From contig NZ_FRCC01000001.1 in the NCBI RefSeq assembly GCF_900142775.1, positions 434,001-498,000 on the forward strand: a DNA stretch of 64,000 nt, in the 5' to 3' direction. Made by a program: the position numbers and the translations under genes. This document shows, one piece after another, positions 25,164 through 34,500 of the stretch. Within the stretch, counting starts at the first letter, position 1. Every line of letters starts with the position of its first letter. Source of the stretch: Flavobacterium flevense. Its GTDB lineage: Bacteria > Bacteroidota > Bacteroidia > Flavobacteriales > Flavobacteriaceae. The notes beneath the pieces are model-generated. The model did not search any database. It worked only from the letters and a program-made list of their open reading frames with translations, and was not told the DNA's origin.

Positions 25164-25275
25164 GGGGTTCCCTTGTCTCGTCAAAAAGACGAGACGAGGT
25201 CGGGCTATCCGCTATATCTTTGTCTCGTTTTAAAGAACGAGACAAAGGATGCCGCTGCTATCCCTAACCCACAAT
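25164..25275. repeat. Structured double-hairpin element
   Basis: Two hairpins lie in tandem: GTCTCGTC/GACGAGAC at 25175-25195, extended by CCTT/GAGG, and a perfect 12-base stem CTTTGTCTCGTT/AACGAGACAAAG at 25218-25247 with a 6-base loop. Both share the arm GTCTCGT. Between and after them are GGGCTATCCGC and GGATGCCGCTGCTATCCC. It resembles a dispersed Bacteroidota intergenic element I remember, but I cannot name it. No gene is supported in 25010-25525. Confidence 0.55.
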
Positions 25276-25525
25276 CCCGTTACTACAATAGCGTTGGATT
25301 TACCTCAACACCAAATAAAAAAAATACAAATCCAGCTGAAAACCTCAAAGGAAAATTATTGGGAAAGTAAACGAGTTGCAAAAATATTTTGTAGGATATT
25401 TTTATATATTTGAGAAATAAATAAAAAAGCTTGCTTATGGCACAAAGCCACCCAAAATTGGGCAGATTGGAGCCGTTTTATGGCACCTATGAACGAGTTG
25501 TACGACACTTTAGAAAAAATCATCG

Positions 25526-26521
25526 ATGATAAGAAAAAAACAGAGAGTACTTCAACATATAATGGAAGATGAATCATACGAAATTATAAAAAGACAAATT
25601 CCAAAACATTGGGTAATACGGGAATTTAATAGACCTGATTATGGTATCGACTTGGTCATTGAACTTTTTGAAATCGTAAATGAAAATGTTGCTGAAACAT
25701 TAGGAGAATTTATCTACATACAAGTAAAATCTGTTAAAGAATTAGACACTAAAGTTGAAAAAATATTTGAAGTAGGAAATGTTGCCAAAGGAGTTTGGAT
25801 TGAAAACAAAAAAACGTACACAAATGTTGAAGTTATTAAATTCCCATTTGATACAACTTCAATATATACATTCCAATCTTTGGGAGGAAGTGTTTCAGTA
25901 TTACTATTTGTAGTAGATATAAAAAATGAAGAAGTATATTTTGTTTCTCTTAATGATTATATTGATAAAATAATATTACCAAAAACACCAAATTATACAG
26001 AACAGAGTTCACTGACTATTACTATTCCAGTTTTAAATAAATTATCTAACCAAGACATAACAAATAATGCTCTTAAATTCTACGGAAAAAGAGCAAAATT
26101 ACTCGCTTTATTTTCAAAAGTTTCATACCAAAAGAATGAAATAAATCACTTATTTGGATTTAAAAATTATCCTGTATGGACTTATCGAGATGAAATTGAA
26201 AAAGACAAAAAATATGAAAAAGAAGAAGTAAAAACTCAACTATTATATTTTATATCACAGATAGATGAACTTGACATTTGGGAACATAATGAATGGATTG
26301 TATTACCAGAAGCAAAAAAAGATATTTTGATTATCAAAGATTTGTTAATAAAGGACGAAATAGAATGGAATGAAATAAAAAACAAAGTAATTATTCTTTG
26401 GCATCAATTAACTAATTTAGGAACAATGTACGAAGATATCTGTCGAGAATGGTATTTGCCAAAAATCATTGGTTTAATGACATCATATCCAACAATGCCT
26501 GAAATTATAAATGAAAAATAA
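25526..26521 (+). CDS. DUF4365 domain protein (restriction-endonuclease-like fold)
   Basis: This 331-residue protein matches DUF4365 over about residues 8-150: HIMEDESYEIIKRQIPKHWV, FNRPDYGIDLVIELFEI and GEFIYIQVKSVKELD give the E...D...ExxQxK pattern of PD-(D/E)XK nuclease folds. The C-terminal half is a helical region rich in lysine and glutamate with no motif I recognise. DUF4365 proteins are frequent in accessory and defence-gene neighbourhoods; a nuclease role is plausible but not shown. It stands alone inside a 1.7-kb segment bracketed by near-identical hairpins, and an attC-like palindrome starts within ten bases of its stop. Base composition is even more AT-rich than the neighbours. 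Confidence 0.8.
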   Translation: MIRKKQRVLQHIMEDESYEIIKRQIPKHWVIREFNRPDYGIDLVIELFEIVNENVAETLGEFIYIQVKSVKELDTKVEKIFEVGNVAKGVWIENKKTYTNVEVIKFPFDTTSIYTFQSLGGSVSVLLFVVDIKNEEVYFVSLNDYIDKIILPKTPNYTEQSSLTITIPVLNKLSNQDITNNALKFYGKRAKLLALFSKVSYQKNEINHLFGFKNYPVWTYRDEIEKDKKYEKEEVKTQLLYFISQIDELDIWEHNEWIVLPEAKKDILIIKDLLIKDEIEWNEIKNKVIILWHQLTNLGTMYEDICREWYLPKIIGLMTSYPTMPEIINEK

Positions 26522-26529
26522 AAGCGATC

Positions 26530-26662
26530 GCACAACAGGCGTTTGGCAAGATTGCGAATTTTGTAGTAAATTCACGTTCACGTTTCGTAAGAAATTTTTA
26601 TCTTTAACAGAAAATAATCGGTTCCGAAGCTCGCAACCTCGCCAAGCGCCGGAACGTTAGCA
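26530..26662. repeat. attC-like long imperfect palindrome
   Basis: GGCGTTTGGCAAGATTGCGA (26538-26557) pairs with TCGCAACCTCGCCAAGCGCC (26631-26650) at 17 of 20 positions. Outer flanks GCACAAC and GTTAGCA loosely resemble integron core sites RYYYAAC and GTTRRRY. The total of about 133 bases lies in the size range of long attC sites. No integrase is in the window. Confidence 0.5.
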
Positions 26663-26683
26663 ACTATATCATCAAATCTGCAC

Positions 26684-26806
26684 ATGAAGAAGAATCGGAT
26701 TTTAAAAATCATATTAATTGCTATTACAGGAACAGTCATCCCCACTGGTGCCCTTACTGATAAAACACAAAACGAAGCGTTTGTAACGCGACTCATTTGT
26801 ACTTAG
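26684..26806 (+). CDS. Small hypothetical protein, possible remnant with signal-like N-terminus
   Basis: This 40-codon frame opens 22 bases after the attC-like palindrome, where a cassette gene would begin. It encodes a basic start and a hydrophobic run (MKKNRILKIILIAITGTVIP) like a signal peptide, then TGALTDKTQNEAF and a stop. It may be the broken 5' end of a longer exported protein. Coding is uncertain because of its length and lack of recognisable relatives. Confidence 0.3.
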   Translation: MKKNRILKIILIAITGTVIPTGALTDKTQNEAFVTRLICT

Positions 26807-26824
26807 AGTTGATCCACTTGCTGT

Positions 26825-26878
26825 AAATAGTTTGAAATTTGAAGTAGCAACACTCCAAATTTTAAACTATTTTTGTTT
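26825..26878 (+). terminator. Hairpin terminator H2, right member of a near-identical pair
   Basis: The stem is the same as H1 (25109) with three substitutions in 50 bases, two of them in the loop. It is followed by TTTTTGTTTTT. Confidence 0.75.
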
Positions 26879-26911
26879 TTCAAAATTTTGGGCGTAACCT
26901 CTAAAAAAATA

Positions 26912-26971
26912 AAACCATTAAGTAAATTTAAATTGTAGCTTTCTTAAATCTCTTAATTTACTTAATGGTTT
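26912..26971 (+). repeat. 17-base perfect inverted repeat in the purT leader
   Basis: AAACCATTAAGTAAATT (26912-26928) and its exact complement (26955-26971) flank a 26-base AT-rich loop. The right arm ends 13 bases before the purT ATG. It may be a leader structure or a dispersed palindrome; no T run argues for termination. Confidence 0.65.
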
Positions 26972-26984
26972 AAAAAAATATAAA

Positions 26985-28145
26985 ATGGCAAAAATCCTTC
27001 TTCTCGGCTCAGGCGAACTTGGTAAAGAATTTGTAATCGCAGCACAACGCATCGGGCAAACTGTTATTGCGGTTGACAGTTATGAAAATGCTCCTGCTAT
27101 GCAAGTCGCTCATGATTTTGAAGTGATTAATATGTTAGATGGCGACGCTTTAGATAAAATTGTAGCCAAACACAATCCTGATTTTATCGTTCCTGAAATA
27201 GAAGCCATTAGAACCGAACGCTTTTACGATTACGAAAAACAAGGAATTACCGTAGTTCCATCGGCTAAAGCGGCCAACTTTACGATGAATCGCAAAGCCA
27301 TTCGTGACTTAGCTTCTAAAGAATTAGGATTAAAAACTGCTGAGTACCGCTATGCCACAACTGCCGAGGAATTACAAAAAGGCGTTCTCGAAGTTGGGAT
27401 TCCTTGTGTGGTAAAACCATTAATGTCTTCGTCAGGAAAAGGACAATCTACTATAAAAACCGAAGATGACATCGAGAAAGCATGGGAATATGCTGTTGCA
27501 GGTTCTCGTGGTGATGTTGTGGAAGTAATTGTAGAAGCTTTTGTAAAATTCAATTCGGAGATTACTTTATTGACCGTAACACAAAACAATAATCCTACTT
27601 TATTTTGTGCGCCAATTGGTCACAGACAAGAACGCGGCGATTATCAGGAAAGCTGGCAACCCGCCCGAATTTCTGATAAAGATTTATACGAAGCCCAAGA
27701 CATGGCCGAAAAAGTGACCGAAGCCTTAGGTGGAGCAGGACTTTTTGGTGTTGAATTTTTCATAGCCGATGATGGTGTTTATTTCTCTGAACTTTCTCCT
27801 CGCCCACACGATACCGGAATGGTAACATTGGCTGGAACCCAAAATTTTAATGAATTCGAATTGCATCTTAGAGCGATTTTAAGCTTACCCATTTTCGAAA
27901 TTACCTTAGAAAAAGCAGGTGCAAGTGCTGTAATCTTGGCTTCGGAAAACAGTTCAAATCCAACTTATACCGGAATTGAAAAAATTGCTGCCTTACCCAA
28001 AACTGATTTCAGAATCTTTGGCAAACCATCCTCAAGACCTTACCGAAGAATGGGTGTGGCTTTAACAAACGACACATTGGAAACGCCAATTGAAGAAGTT
28101 GTAGAAAAGGCGGTAAAAGCGGCGAGTTTAGTTACTGTAAAGTAA
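26985..28145 (+). CDS. purT: Formate-dependent phosphoribosylglycinamide formyltransferase
   Basis: PurT makes formyl-GAR from GAR, formate and ATP, the folate-independent route for the third step of purine synthesis. At 386 residues it has the family length. ATP-grasp features are visible: an N-terminal Rossmann-like part ([20 protein letters not shown]), [40 protein letters not shown] with the ATP lysine, [17 protein letters not shown], and [18 protein letters not shown] with metal-binding Glu residues. It is monocistronic, preceded by a 17-base inverted repeat. Confidence 0.96.
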   Translation: MAKILLLGSGELGKEFVIAAQRIGQTVIAVDSYENAPAMQVAHDFEVINMLDGDALDKIVAKHNPDFIVPEIEAIRTERFYDYEKQGITVVPSAKAANFTMNRKAIRDLASKELGLKTAEYRYATTAEELQKGVLEVGIPCVVKPLMSSSGKGQSTIKTEDDIEKAWEYAVAGSRGDVVEVIVEAFVKFNSEITLLTVTQNNNPTLFCAPIGHRQERGDYQESWQPARISDKDLYEAQDMAEKVTEALGGAGLFGVEFFIADDGVYFSELSPRPHDTGMVTLAGTQNFNEFELHLRAILSLPIFEITLEKAGASAVILASENSSNPTYTGIEKIAALPKTDFRIFGKPSSRPYRRMGVALTNDTLETPIEEVVEKAVKAASLVTVK

Positions 28146-28580
28146 TTTTTATTTTTTTCAGCTGATAAAAATTAACTAATCAAATGTCTCATCTATAACG
28201 GTTCTCGATACATTTTTCATTTCATTGCATTACGTAAAAAACATTACCAATGGCGTTTTTAATAAAAGTAAAATTATGGTTTACCAATTTTCTTTTTTGC
28301 TTGATCAAAAAAGAAACAAAAAAATATTCATGCGCTTATATTTTTTTTTTGGTATTCATGAATCTTCGATTTCAAGTCTTACACTTCCTCGTCGGTCAAA
28401 TTAGTTTTCAAATGCTAAAAGAAAAGAACTCGTCCCGAAGCATCGGGACTCAAACAACTTTTCTTTTTACGCATTCTTCAAACATTTGACACTCGACTGC
28501 GGAAGCTAAGGACAATGAAGTAATTTGAGAAAATTTGTGCAATTTGCGGTTAAAAAAACATTTCACAAAAGAAATAGTTC
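28146..28580. other. Gene-free stretch after purT
   Basis: No convincing gene is visible. The longest frame (28250-28489, plus) has no signal, motif or plausible composition. The stretch contains runs of T and the palindrome TCCCGAAGCATCGGGA at 28434-28449, related to the one near 25076. Confidence 0.5.
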
Positions 28581-29447
28581 CTACTCTTTCTTCAATAATC
28601 GAAAATTTGTTGGTGTCGTTCTACTGTGTTTTTTAAACAAACGGCTGAAATAAGAGTAATCGTCATAGCCTAACTCAGTGGCAATTTCATTTACCGTCCA
28701 GTTTTTGTCGAGTAACATTCGTTTGGCTTCCAGCATCACCCGGTCAATAATTACTTCGGTGGTTGTTTTTTTTAAGATATCCTTGCAAATCCGATTCAAG
28801 TGTTTCAAACTAACATTCAATGCAGAAGCATAAAACGCCGCCGATTTTTCTTCTTTGAATTTCTTCTCTAAAAGCTGCTCCAGACTTTTAATTTTCACAT
28901 TGTACGAATGCGCTTCGTGAATATAAATTTCGTTGTACTTTCGAGCAAGTTCAATGTGAATTATATCCAATAGATTCATTATTTTATCCCGTTTCAATAC
29001 TTTATGGGTTTGCATTTCGGCAATCAAATTTTCGAAATAAGGCAAAATGGATTTTATTTCGGCCTCTTCTAATACAATTTCAGGGCTATTTTGTATCGAA
29101 AAATAAAACGGATAATCTTCGATAGTCTTATTTCCAAAGTACAAATTGTACATTTCGGCAGTATAAAAAACAATAAATCCCTCAATATCTTCGGATAAAA
29201 CCCAATGGTGCATTTGCCCGGGCTGCAAAACAAAAACACTTCCCGGATGAATCTCAAATCGGTCAAAATCGACTTCGTGAATCCCGGAACCATTGGTAAA
29301 AAAAACCAATAAGTAAAAATTATGACGATGTGGTTTTTCTACAAAACTATGATTAACCAGATGATTTTTAAACGTATTGATATACAAATCCCCCGTAACC
29401 GAATTGCAATTAAACTGCTCAATGCTATAAATGGGATATTTTTTCAT
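28581..29447 (-). CDS. AraC family transcriptional regulator
   Basis: This 288-residue regulator has an N-terminal cupin region (HNFYLLVFFTNGSGIHEVDF, IHPGSVFVLQPGQMHHWVLS) and C-terminal paired helix-turn-helix motifs (AAFYASALNVSLKHLNRICK, then WTVNEIATELGYDDYSYFSR with FKKHSRTTPTNFR). It belongs to the large group of Bacteroidota AraC regulators that sense small molecules. It is divergent from the DUF983 gene, 91 bases away, but no shared operator was recognised. The target genes are unknown. Confidence 0.9.
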   Translation of the reverse strand: MKKYPIYSIEQFNCNSVTGDLYINTFKNHLVNHSFVEKPHRHNFYLLVFFTNGSGIHEVDFDRFEIHPGSVFVLQPGQMHHWVLSEDIEGFIVFYTAEMYNLYFGNKTIEDYPFYFSIQNSPEIVLEEAEIKSILPYFENLIAEMQTHKVLKRDKIMNLLDIIHIELARKYNEIYIHEAHSYNVKIKSLEQLLEKKFKEEKSAAFYASALNVSLKHLNRICKDILKKTTTEVIIDRVMLEAKRMLLDKNWTVNEIATELGYDDYSYFSRLFKKHSRTTPTNFRLLKKE

Positions 29448-29538
29448 CTTAAGAATGTCTTTTTTGTCCTATAATAAGCGAATATAGAAAATAGCTGGCA
29501 GATGGATAATAAATACCTTTGAAAAAAAAATAGAAATC

Positions 29539-29901
29539 ATGTCAAATACACTACTCCATATTCTGAAAAATGATTGTCCGCATTGTCATCAGGGGAAAAT
29601 TTTTAAAGAAAAAAGTATTTTCTTCCAGTTTAGTTTTCCAAAAATGAATGAATACTGCCCACATTGTCATTATAAATTCAAAAAAGAACCGGGTTATTTT
29701 TTTGGTGCCATGTATGTCAGTTACGGATTAACCGTTGCGCAGGGAATTACGACTTATGTGATAGCCAGTTTCTTTTTTCAGGAAACTTTCGACTTAAGAA
29801 TCATCCCGATTATTATGGCGGTAATAGTGGCATTAGCTCCATTAAACATTCGGTTATCCAGATTGTTATGGATTTATATGTTTAAAAATTATTCGAATTA
29901 A
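29539..29901 (+). CDS. DUF983 family membrane protein with paired CPHC motifs
   Basis: This 120-residue protein has two CPHC motifs (NDCPHCHQGKIFKE at about residues 14-25 and EYCPHCHYKFKKEPGYFFGA at about 38-57) that probably form a zinc-ribbon-like site. Two membrane segments follow (about residues 60-80 and 87-106, IIPIIMAVIVALAPLNIRLS). DUF983 proteins are widespread and uncharacterised. It stands alone; a small hairpin with arms CCGTCT/AGACGG lies downstream at 29964. Confidence 0.85.
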   Translation: MSNTLLHILKNDCPHCHQGKIFKEKSIFFQFSFPKMNEYCPHCHYKFKKEPGYFFGAMYVSYGLTVAQGITTYVIASFFFQETFDLRIIPIIMAVIVALAPLNIRLSRLLWIYMFKNYSN

Positions 29902-29986
29902 AAAATTGCTCAGAATTCGATTATTGTTTGTAAAAAGTCGATAGGAATAACAAACAATCCACCCCGTCTTTCAGACGGATTGGAAT

Positions 29987-30033
29987 AAAAAAAGACCGCT
30001 CCCTAGTCTATTTGACAAGGAAACGGTCTCTTC
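29987..30033 (-). terminator. Terminator of the SusC-SusD operon
   Basis: On the minus strand AGACCGTTTCC and GGAGCGGTCT pair and are followed by seven T, 30 bases after the susD stop. Confidence 0.8.
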
Positions 30034-30062
30034 AACTAACTAACCACTAACACAAATATTTT

Positions 30063-31472
30063 CTATTTATAAGCCTCATTTTGAGTCATCACATCCGGAT
30101 TCTGGTTGATTACTAAAAACGGAATAGGCAATACTAATTCTTCTTCAGTTATGGTGATATTTTTACTGCTGTTTTTAATCACCTGAATTGCTCTTCCGGT
30201 TCTTATTAAATCAAACCAACGATGAAATTCGGATGCAAATTCTACCTGTCTTTCATGTTCTAAAGCTAATTCGACTGTATTGTACTGAGCCGGATAACCT
30301 ACAGCGCCATAAAGAGGTAATCCTACACGTGTACGTACTTCGTTCAAATATTTGGGATCAGAAGTTGCTTCAGTCAACATTAAAAGAACATCTGCATAGC
30401 GAAGAATCATAAAATTATTATTTGAAGCTTCTCTTAAACCGGCAACCGGAGCAGCCGCATCTTTCCACTTGATGGGGAATTTCACATCAACATAAGAATT
30501 ATTAGCTGTCGTGTATCCATTTTGAATAGAAATAGCTTTTCTTGGATCAGTTGGTTCATAAGCATTCCACAAATCCTCAGTAATTTGATTAAATCCTCCT
30601 CCCCAGGCTGTTACTACCCGATTATCAACCGGCGTGAACATCGCCCAATACAAACTGTACGGACTGGATACACCACCTTTATATTGGATTTCAAAAATAG
30701 AAGATGCTCCATTTTTCTTAGTCAAATTCCATAAATCAGCATAAGGAACCAGAGTAAACTTGCCATAAACTTTCAACAAAGCTTCAGAAGCTTTAGTTTT
30801 ATTTCCCATTGTCAGATACACTTTTCCTAACAAAGTATTAGCCGCTTCCTGGCTGGCTGCACCTACAAAACGCTGACTGGTTTTCACCGGTAATTTTGCG
30901 GCAGCAAAATCAAGATCGGCAATAATTTGTGCATAAACCTGATCTTTAGGTGTACGTCCCTGCGAATAAGCATTAGCCACACTTAAAGGAGTAGTAACTA
31001 AGGGCACATCTCCCCAGGCGCGAACCATATCGAAATAATACAATGCACGTAAAAACTTAGCTTCGCCAATTAAGGCATCACGATTAGAAAAATCGAGTTT
31101 TTCAGCACTCACAATGATATTATTTACAATATAAATTGCTTTGTAATAATTGTTCCAGAAATTAAAAACCAATTCGTTATCAATTGCCATGGTGTGCAAT
31201 TCAAAGCTTTCATAATCCTGTATTCTTCCGGCAGCATTATCGCTATAGGCGTTATCCGACATTAATTCGCCATAAAAAGACGGTAAACTTTCAGGTCCGT
31301 ACAAGGTATAAAGGGAATTATAAGCAGACCATAACGCCGTTTGAATATCTTCCTGAGATTTATAGAATTCTACTTCATTGGCATTGGAAATAGGCGCTTT
31401 GTCCAAAAAATCGGAACTACATCCTAACAGGAATAAGTTGCAAAAAAGTGTTATATATAGTATCTTTTTCAT
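30063..31472 (-). CDS. SusD/RagB family nutrient-uptake lipoprotein
   Basis: This 469-residue surface lipoprotein would bind an oligosaccharide or other nutrient and cap the SusC channel. It has a lipoprotein signal (ILYITLFCNLFLLGCSSDF, Cys at about 18). The SusD N-terminal region follows (YKSQEDIQTALWSAYNSLY), then tetratricopeptide-like helices (FLRALYYFDMVRAWGDVPLV, EAANTLLGKVYLTMGNKTKA). The C-terminal signature is RYADVLLMLTEA, LALEHERQVEFASEFHRWFD and LIRTGRA. The cysteine plus acidic residues fit surface export. It is 31 bases behind the SusC gene and closes the operon. The ligand is unknown. Confidence 0.95.
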   Translation of the reverse strand: MKKILYITLFCNLFLLGCSSDFLDKAPISNANEVEFYKSQEDIQTALWSAYNSLYTLYGPESLPSFYGELMSDNAYSDNAAGRIQDYESFELHTMAIDNELVFNFWNNYYKAIYIVNNIIVSAEKLDFSNRDALIGEAKFLRALYYFDMVRAWGDVPLVTTPLSVANAYSQGRTPKDQVYAQIIADLDFAAAKLPVKTSQRFVGAASQEAANTLLGKVYLTMGNKTKASEALLKVYGKFTLVPYADLWNLTKKNGASSIFEIQYKGGVSSPYSLYWAMFTPVDNRVVTAWGGGFNQITEDLWNAYEPTDPRKAISIQNGYTTANNSYVDVKFPIKWKDAAAPVAGLREASNNNFMILRYADVLLMLTEATSDPKYLNEVRTRVGLPLYGAVGYPAQYNTVELALEHERQVEFASEFHRWFDLIRTGRAIQVIKNSSKNITITEEELVLPIPFLVINQNPDVMTQNEAYK

Positions 31473-31503
31473 TTTTCTTATTTTTTAATGGTTGGTATCG
31501 TTT

Positions 31504-34500
31504 TTAGAAACTAATATTTAATCCGGCAGTAGCTGTAAAAGGATTTGGATATGCTCCATAATCAAAACCTACCATAACACCGGATTGATACGTACTACCT
31601 TCAGGATCGAAACCTAAATAATCGGAGAATACATGTACATTTTCCATATTCAGATATAATTTCACATTGCTTAATTTTAGTTTTTCAACTAATTTTTTTG
31701 GCAAATTATATCCCAGACGTATGTTTTGAATACGAACAAATGAACCGTCTTCTACCCAGTAACTTGATCCAAAATCACGAACAGTAGTTGGCAGCATACG
31801 TGGTTTAGGAATCATTCCGTTACCCGGTTCTGCTTCTGATTTCCAGTAATTATTTACTACTGCATACATGTTACGGTTACCGCCTCCTACACCTGATTTC
31901 AGGTAACGGGCATTATGGTTAAGGATTTCTCCACCTTGTGAACCACGTAACAAAACTGAAAGTTCAAATCCTGAATAAGAAAAATTGTTAGTCAGACCCC
32001 ATTGAAAATCAGCCTGATTATTTCCAAGATAGGTACGGTCATTAGAATCTATTTTACCATCACTATTGACATCTCTTACTCTTGGATCTCCTGCTTCACT
32101 GCCAGGCCATACCGGATAAGCATTGCTGTTTAACTCAGCCTGTGACATAATTACACCATCGATAACATATCCATAATACATCCCAATAGGTTTTCCTACC
32201 GCTGTACGGGAAGTCATACTACTCACATTAATGTCTATTGGAGCATCACTTACACCCAGTTTTATAACTTTATTTCGATTAGCAAAAATATTAAAATCAG
32301 TACTCCACTTAAAATCACTATCAATGTTTTGTGTGCTAAGATTAAGTTCAAATCCTCTGTTTTCCAGTTCTCCAATATTGGTTAAAGTAGAAGAGAATCC
32401 GGAAAGAATTGGAATAGGTACATTAAGTAATAAATCTTTTGTTTTCGAATAATAAATATCTCCGGTAAATTTTACGCGACCATTAAAAACACTGAAATCA
32501 ATTCCAAAATTGGTCTGACCTGTTTTTTCCCATTTCAGATTTTTATCTGCAAAATTCGACGTGTAAATCCCCTGATTTACCGTACCTGAACTTACATAAG
32601 GGCTATAAGCTAACACCCCGATGGAACCGTAATTAGGAATCTGGTTATTACCCGTTGCTCCATAACTTAATCTGGCTTTCAGGTTACTAATCCAGGAAAC
32701 ATCTTTTAAGAATGCTTCTTCAGATATACGCCATGCCAGCGATCCTGATGGGAAATATCCCCATCGGTTATTGTTCCCAAAACGGGAAGAACCATCGGCT
32801 CTGATAGCTGCAGATGCCAGATATTTTCCTTTATAAGAATAATTGGCTCTTGCCAAATAAGAAACCAGCGACCATTCTTCTGAAAAAGTATTCCCGGAAT
32901 TCACCACACCTGCATTCAGGGTATGTACTAAATCATTTGGGAAATTCCCTGCTGTCATACTGCTCAAATCAGTAGTTTGCTCCTGAGCAGAATAACCTGC
33001 TAATAAATTTAAATTATGATCTTTATTAAATGTTTTATTATACGTTAATGTAGTTTCTGAAATCCAGTTATTAGATTGTAACGTTTTAAAATCAGCCTGA
33101 GCGGGAACCCATCCGGAGTATCCCCAGTTTTGGCCAGCATTCCAGTAAAAATTATGAACGGTATTTTCAATATTAGAACTTGCAGAAGTTTTAATCGTTA
33201 AGTCTTTAATAATATCCCATTCCAAATAGGAAGTAACGGTAGCTATATTAGTTACTTTTTTAGCTGTTGCTTCTCTTGTTAATGAATAAGGATGCCAAAG
33301 TTGGAAACCATATTTTGCAAACGTATTCCAGATGGAAGTAGGATCTTTAAACCCAAGACTTCCTGTTTCAACATAGAGTGGAAAAAACGGATCACTTTGC
33401 AAAGCCAGACTCACTACATCACTTTTTCCTCCGGTTCCATAAGGAGCTTCATTGGCACGACTAAGTCCAACATTTAAACCCATACGTACTTTATCATTAA
33501 ACTTATGCTTAATATTTGATCTTAAATTAATTCGGTCATAGGTATTTCTGTCTACTACACCTTCTGAATCCAAATAACCTAAAGACACCATAAACTGTGT
33601 TTTCTCGCTACCACCCGATGCTGATAATTGAAAATTACTGTTTTTTGCCGTTCTAAACGTCACATCCTGCCAGTCCGTTCCGTTTCCTATTCTTTCAATC
33701 CATGCCGGATCAGAGAATTCTGTAGGTACCAATAAGTTAACGCCTCTTGTAGCCGATGGATTTGCAGCCACCACGGTTGCCCATGAATTGTTTCTTGCAG
33801 CGGTATTAAAAGCAATAAATTCGGAAGCATTCATCATATCCGTTTTACGGTTGACACGTGAAAAACCGGTTTCGAAAGTGGCATCAATCTTAGTTTTCCC
33901 TGCTTTTCCCTGTTTGGTAGTAATAATAACAACCCCATTTGCTCCTCGGGAACCATAAATAGCTGCAGAAGAGGCATCTTTCAAGATATCAATAGATTCA
34001 ATATCATTAGGATTAATAAAATTCAATGGGTTACGGTTAAAACTTAAATTACTTCCGGTACTGATACCTGTATCGGTTGAATTTGTTGTATTATCTTCCA
34101 GCGGAATACCATCAATAACATACAACGGAGTAGTTCCTGCATTGATGGAAGAAGCACCACGGACTTTCACTGTAGGCGCCATTCCCGGTGCACCCTGAGA
34201 CTGGGTAATTTGTACTCCGGTTGCCTGTCCTGCCAGTGATTGCAGTACATTGCTGTTAGACCTGCCTTCTAATTTATCAGAACCAACAGAAACTACTGAG
34301 CCTGTCAAATCTTTTTTCTTGACAGAACCGTAACCTACCACTACAACTTCCTCTAATTTAGCGGAGTCTTCTTCTAATTTAATGACTAGATTAGTTTCTC
34401 CGTTTAACTGAATTTCTTTGGTTGCAAAACCAATAAAAGAAACCACTAATACGGATTTTCCGCTGGTTACTTTTATTGAAAAGTTACCATCAAAATCGGT

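Noticed and set aside
25173-25370. 65-codon frame across the double-hairpin element
   Set aside because: Its first half is the inverted-repeat structure itself, so the frame is a by-product of the stems.
28250-28489. 79-codon plus-strand frame in the gap after purT
   Set aside because: It has no motif or plausible signal, its composition follows the AT-rich non-coding sequence, and it runs through a dispersed palindrome.
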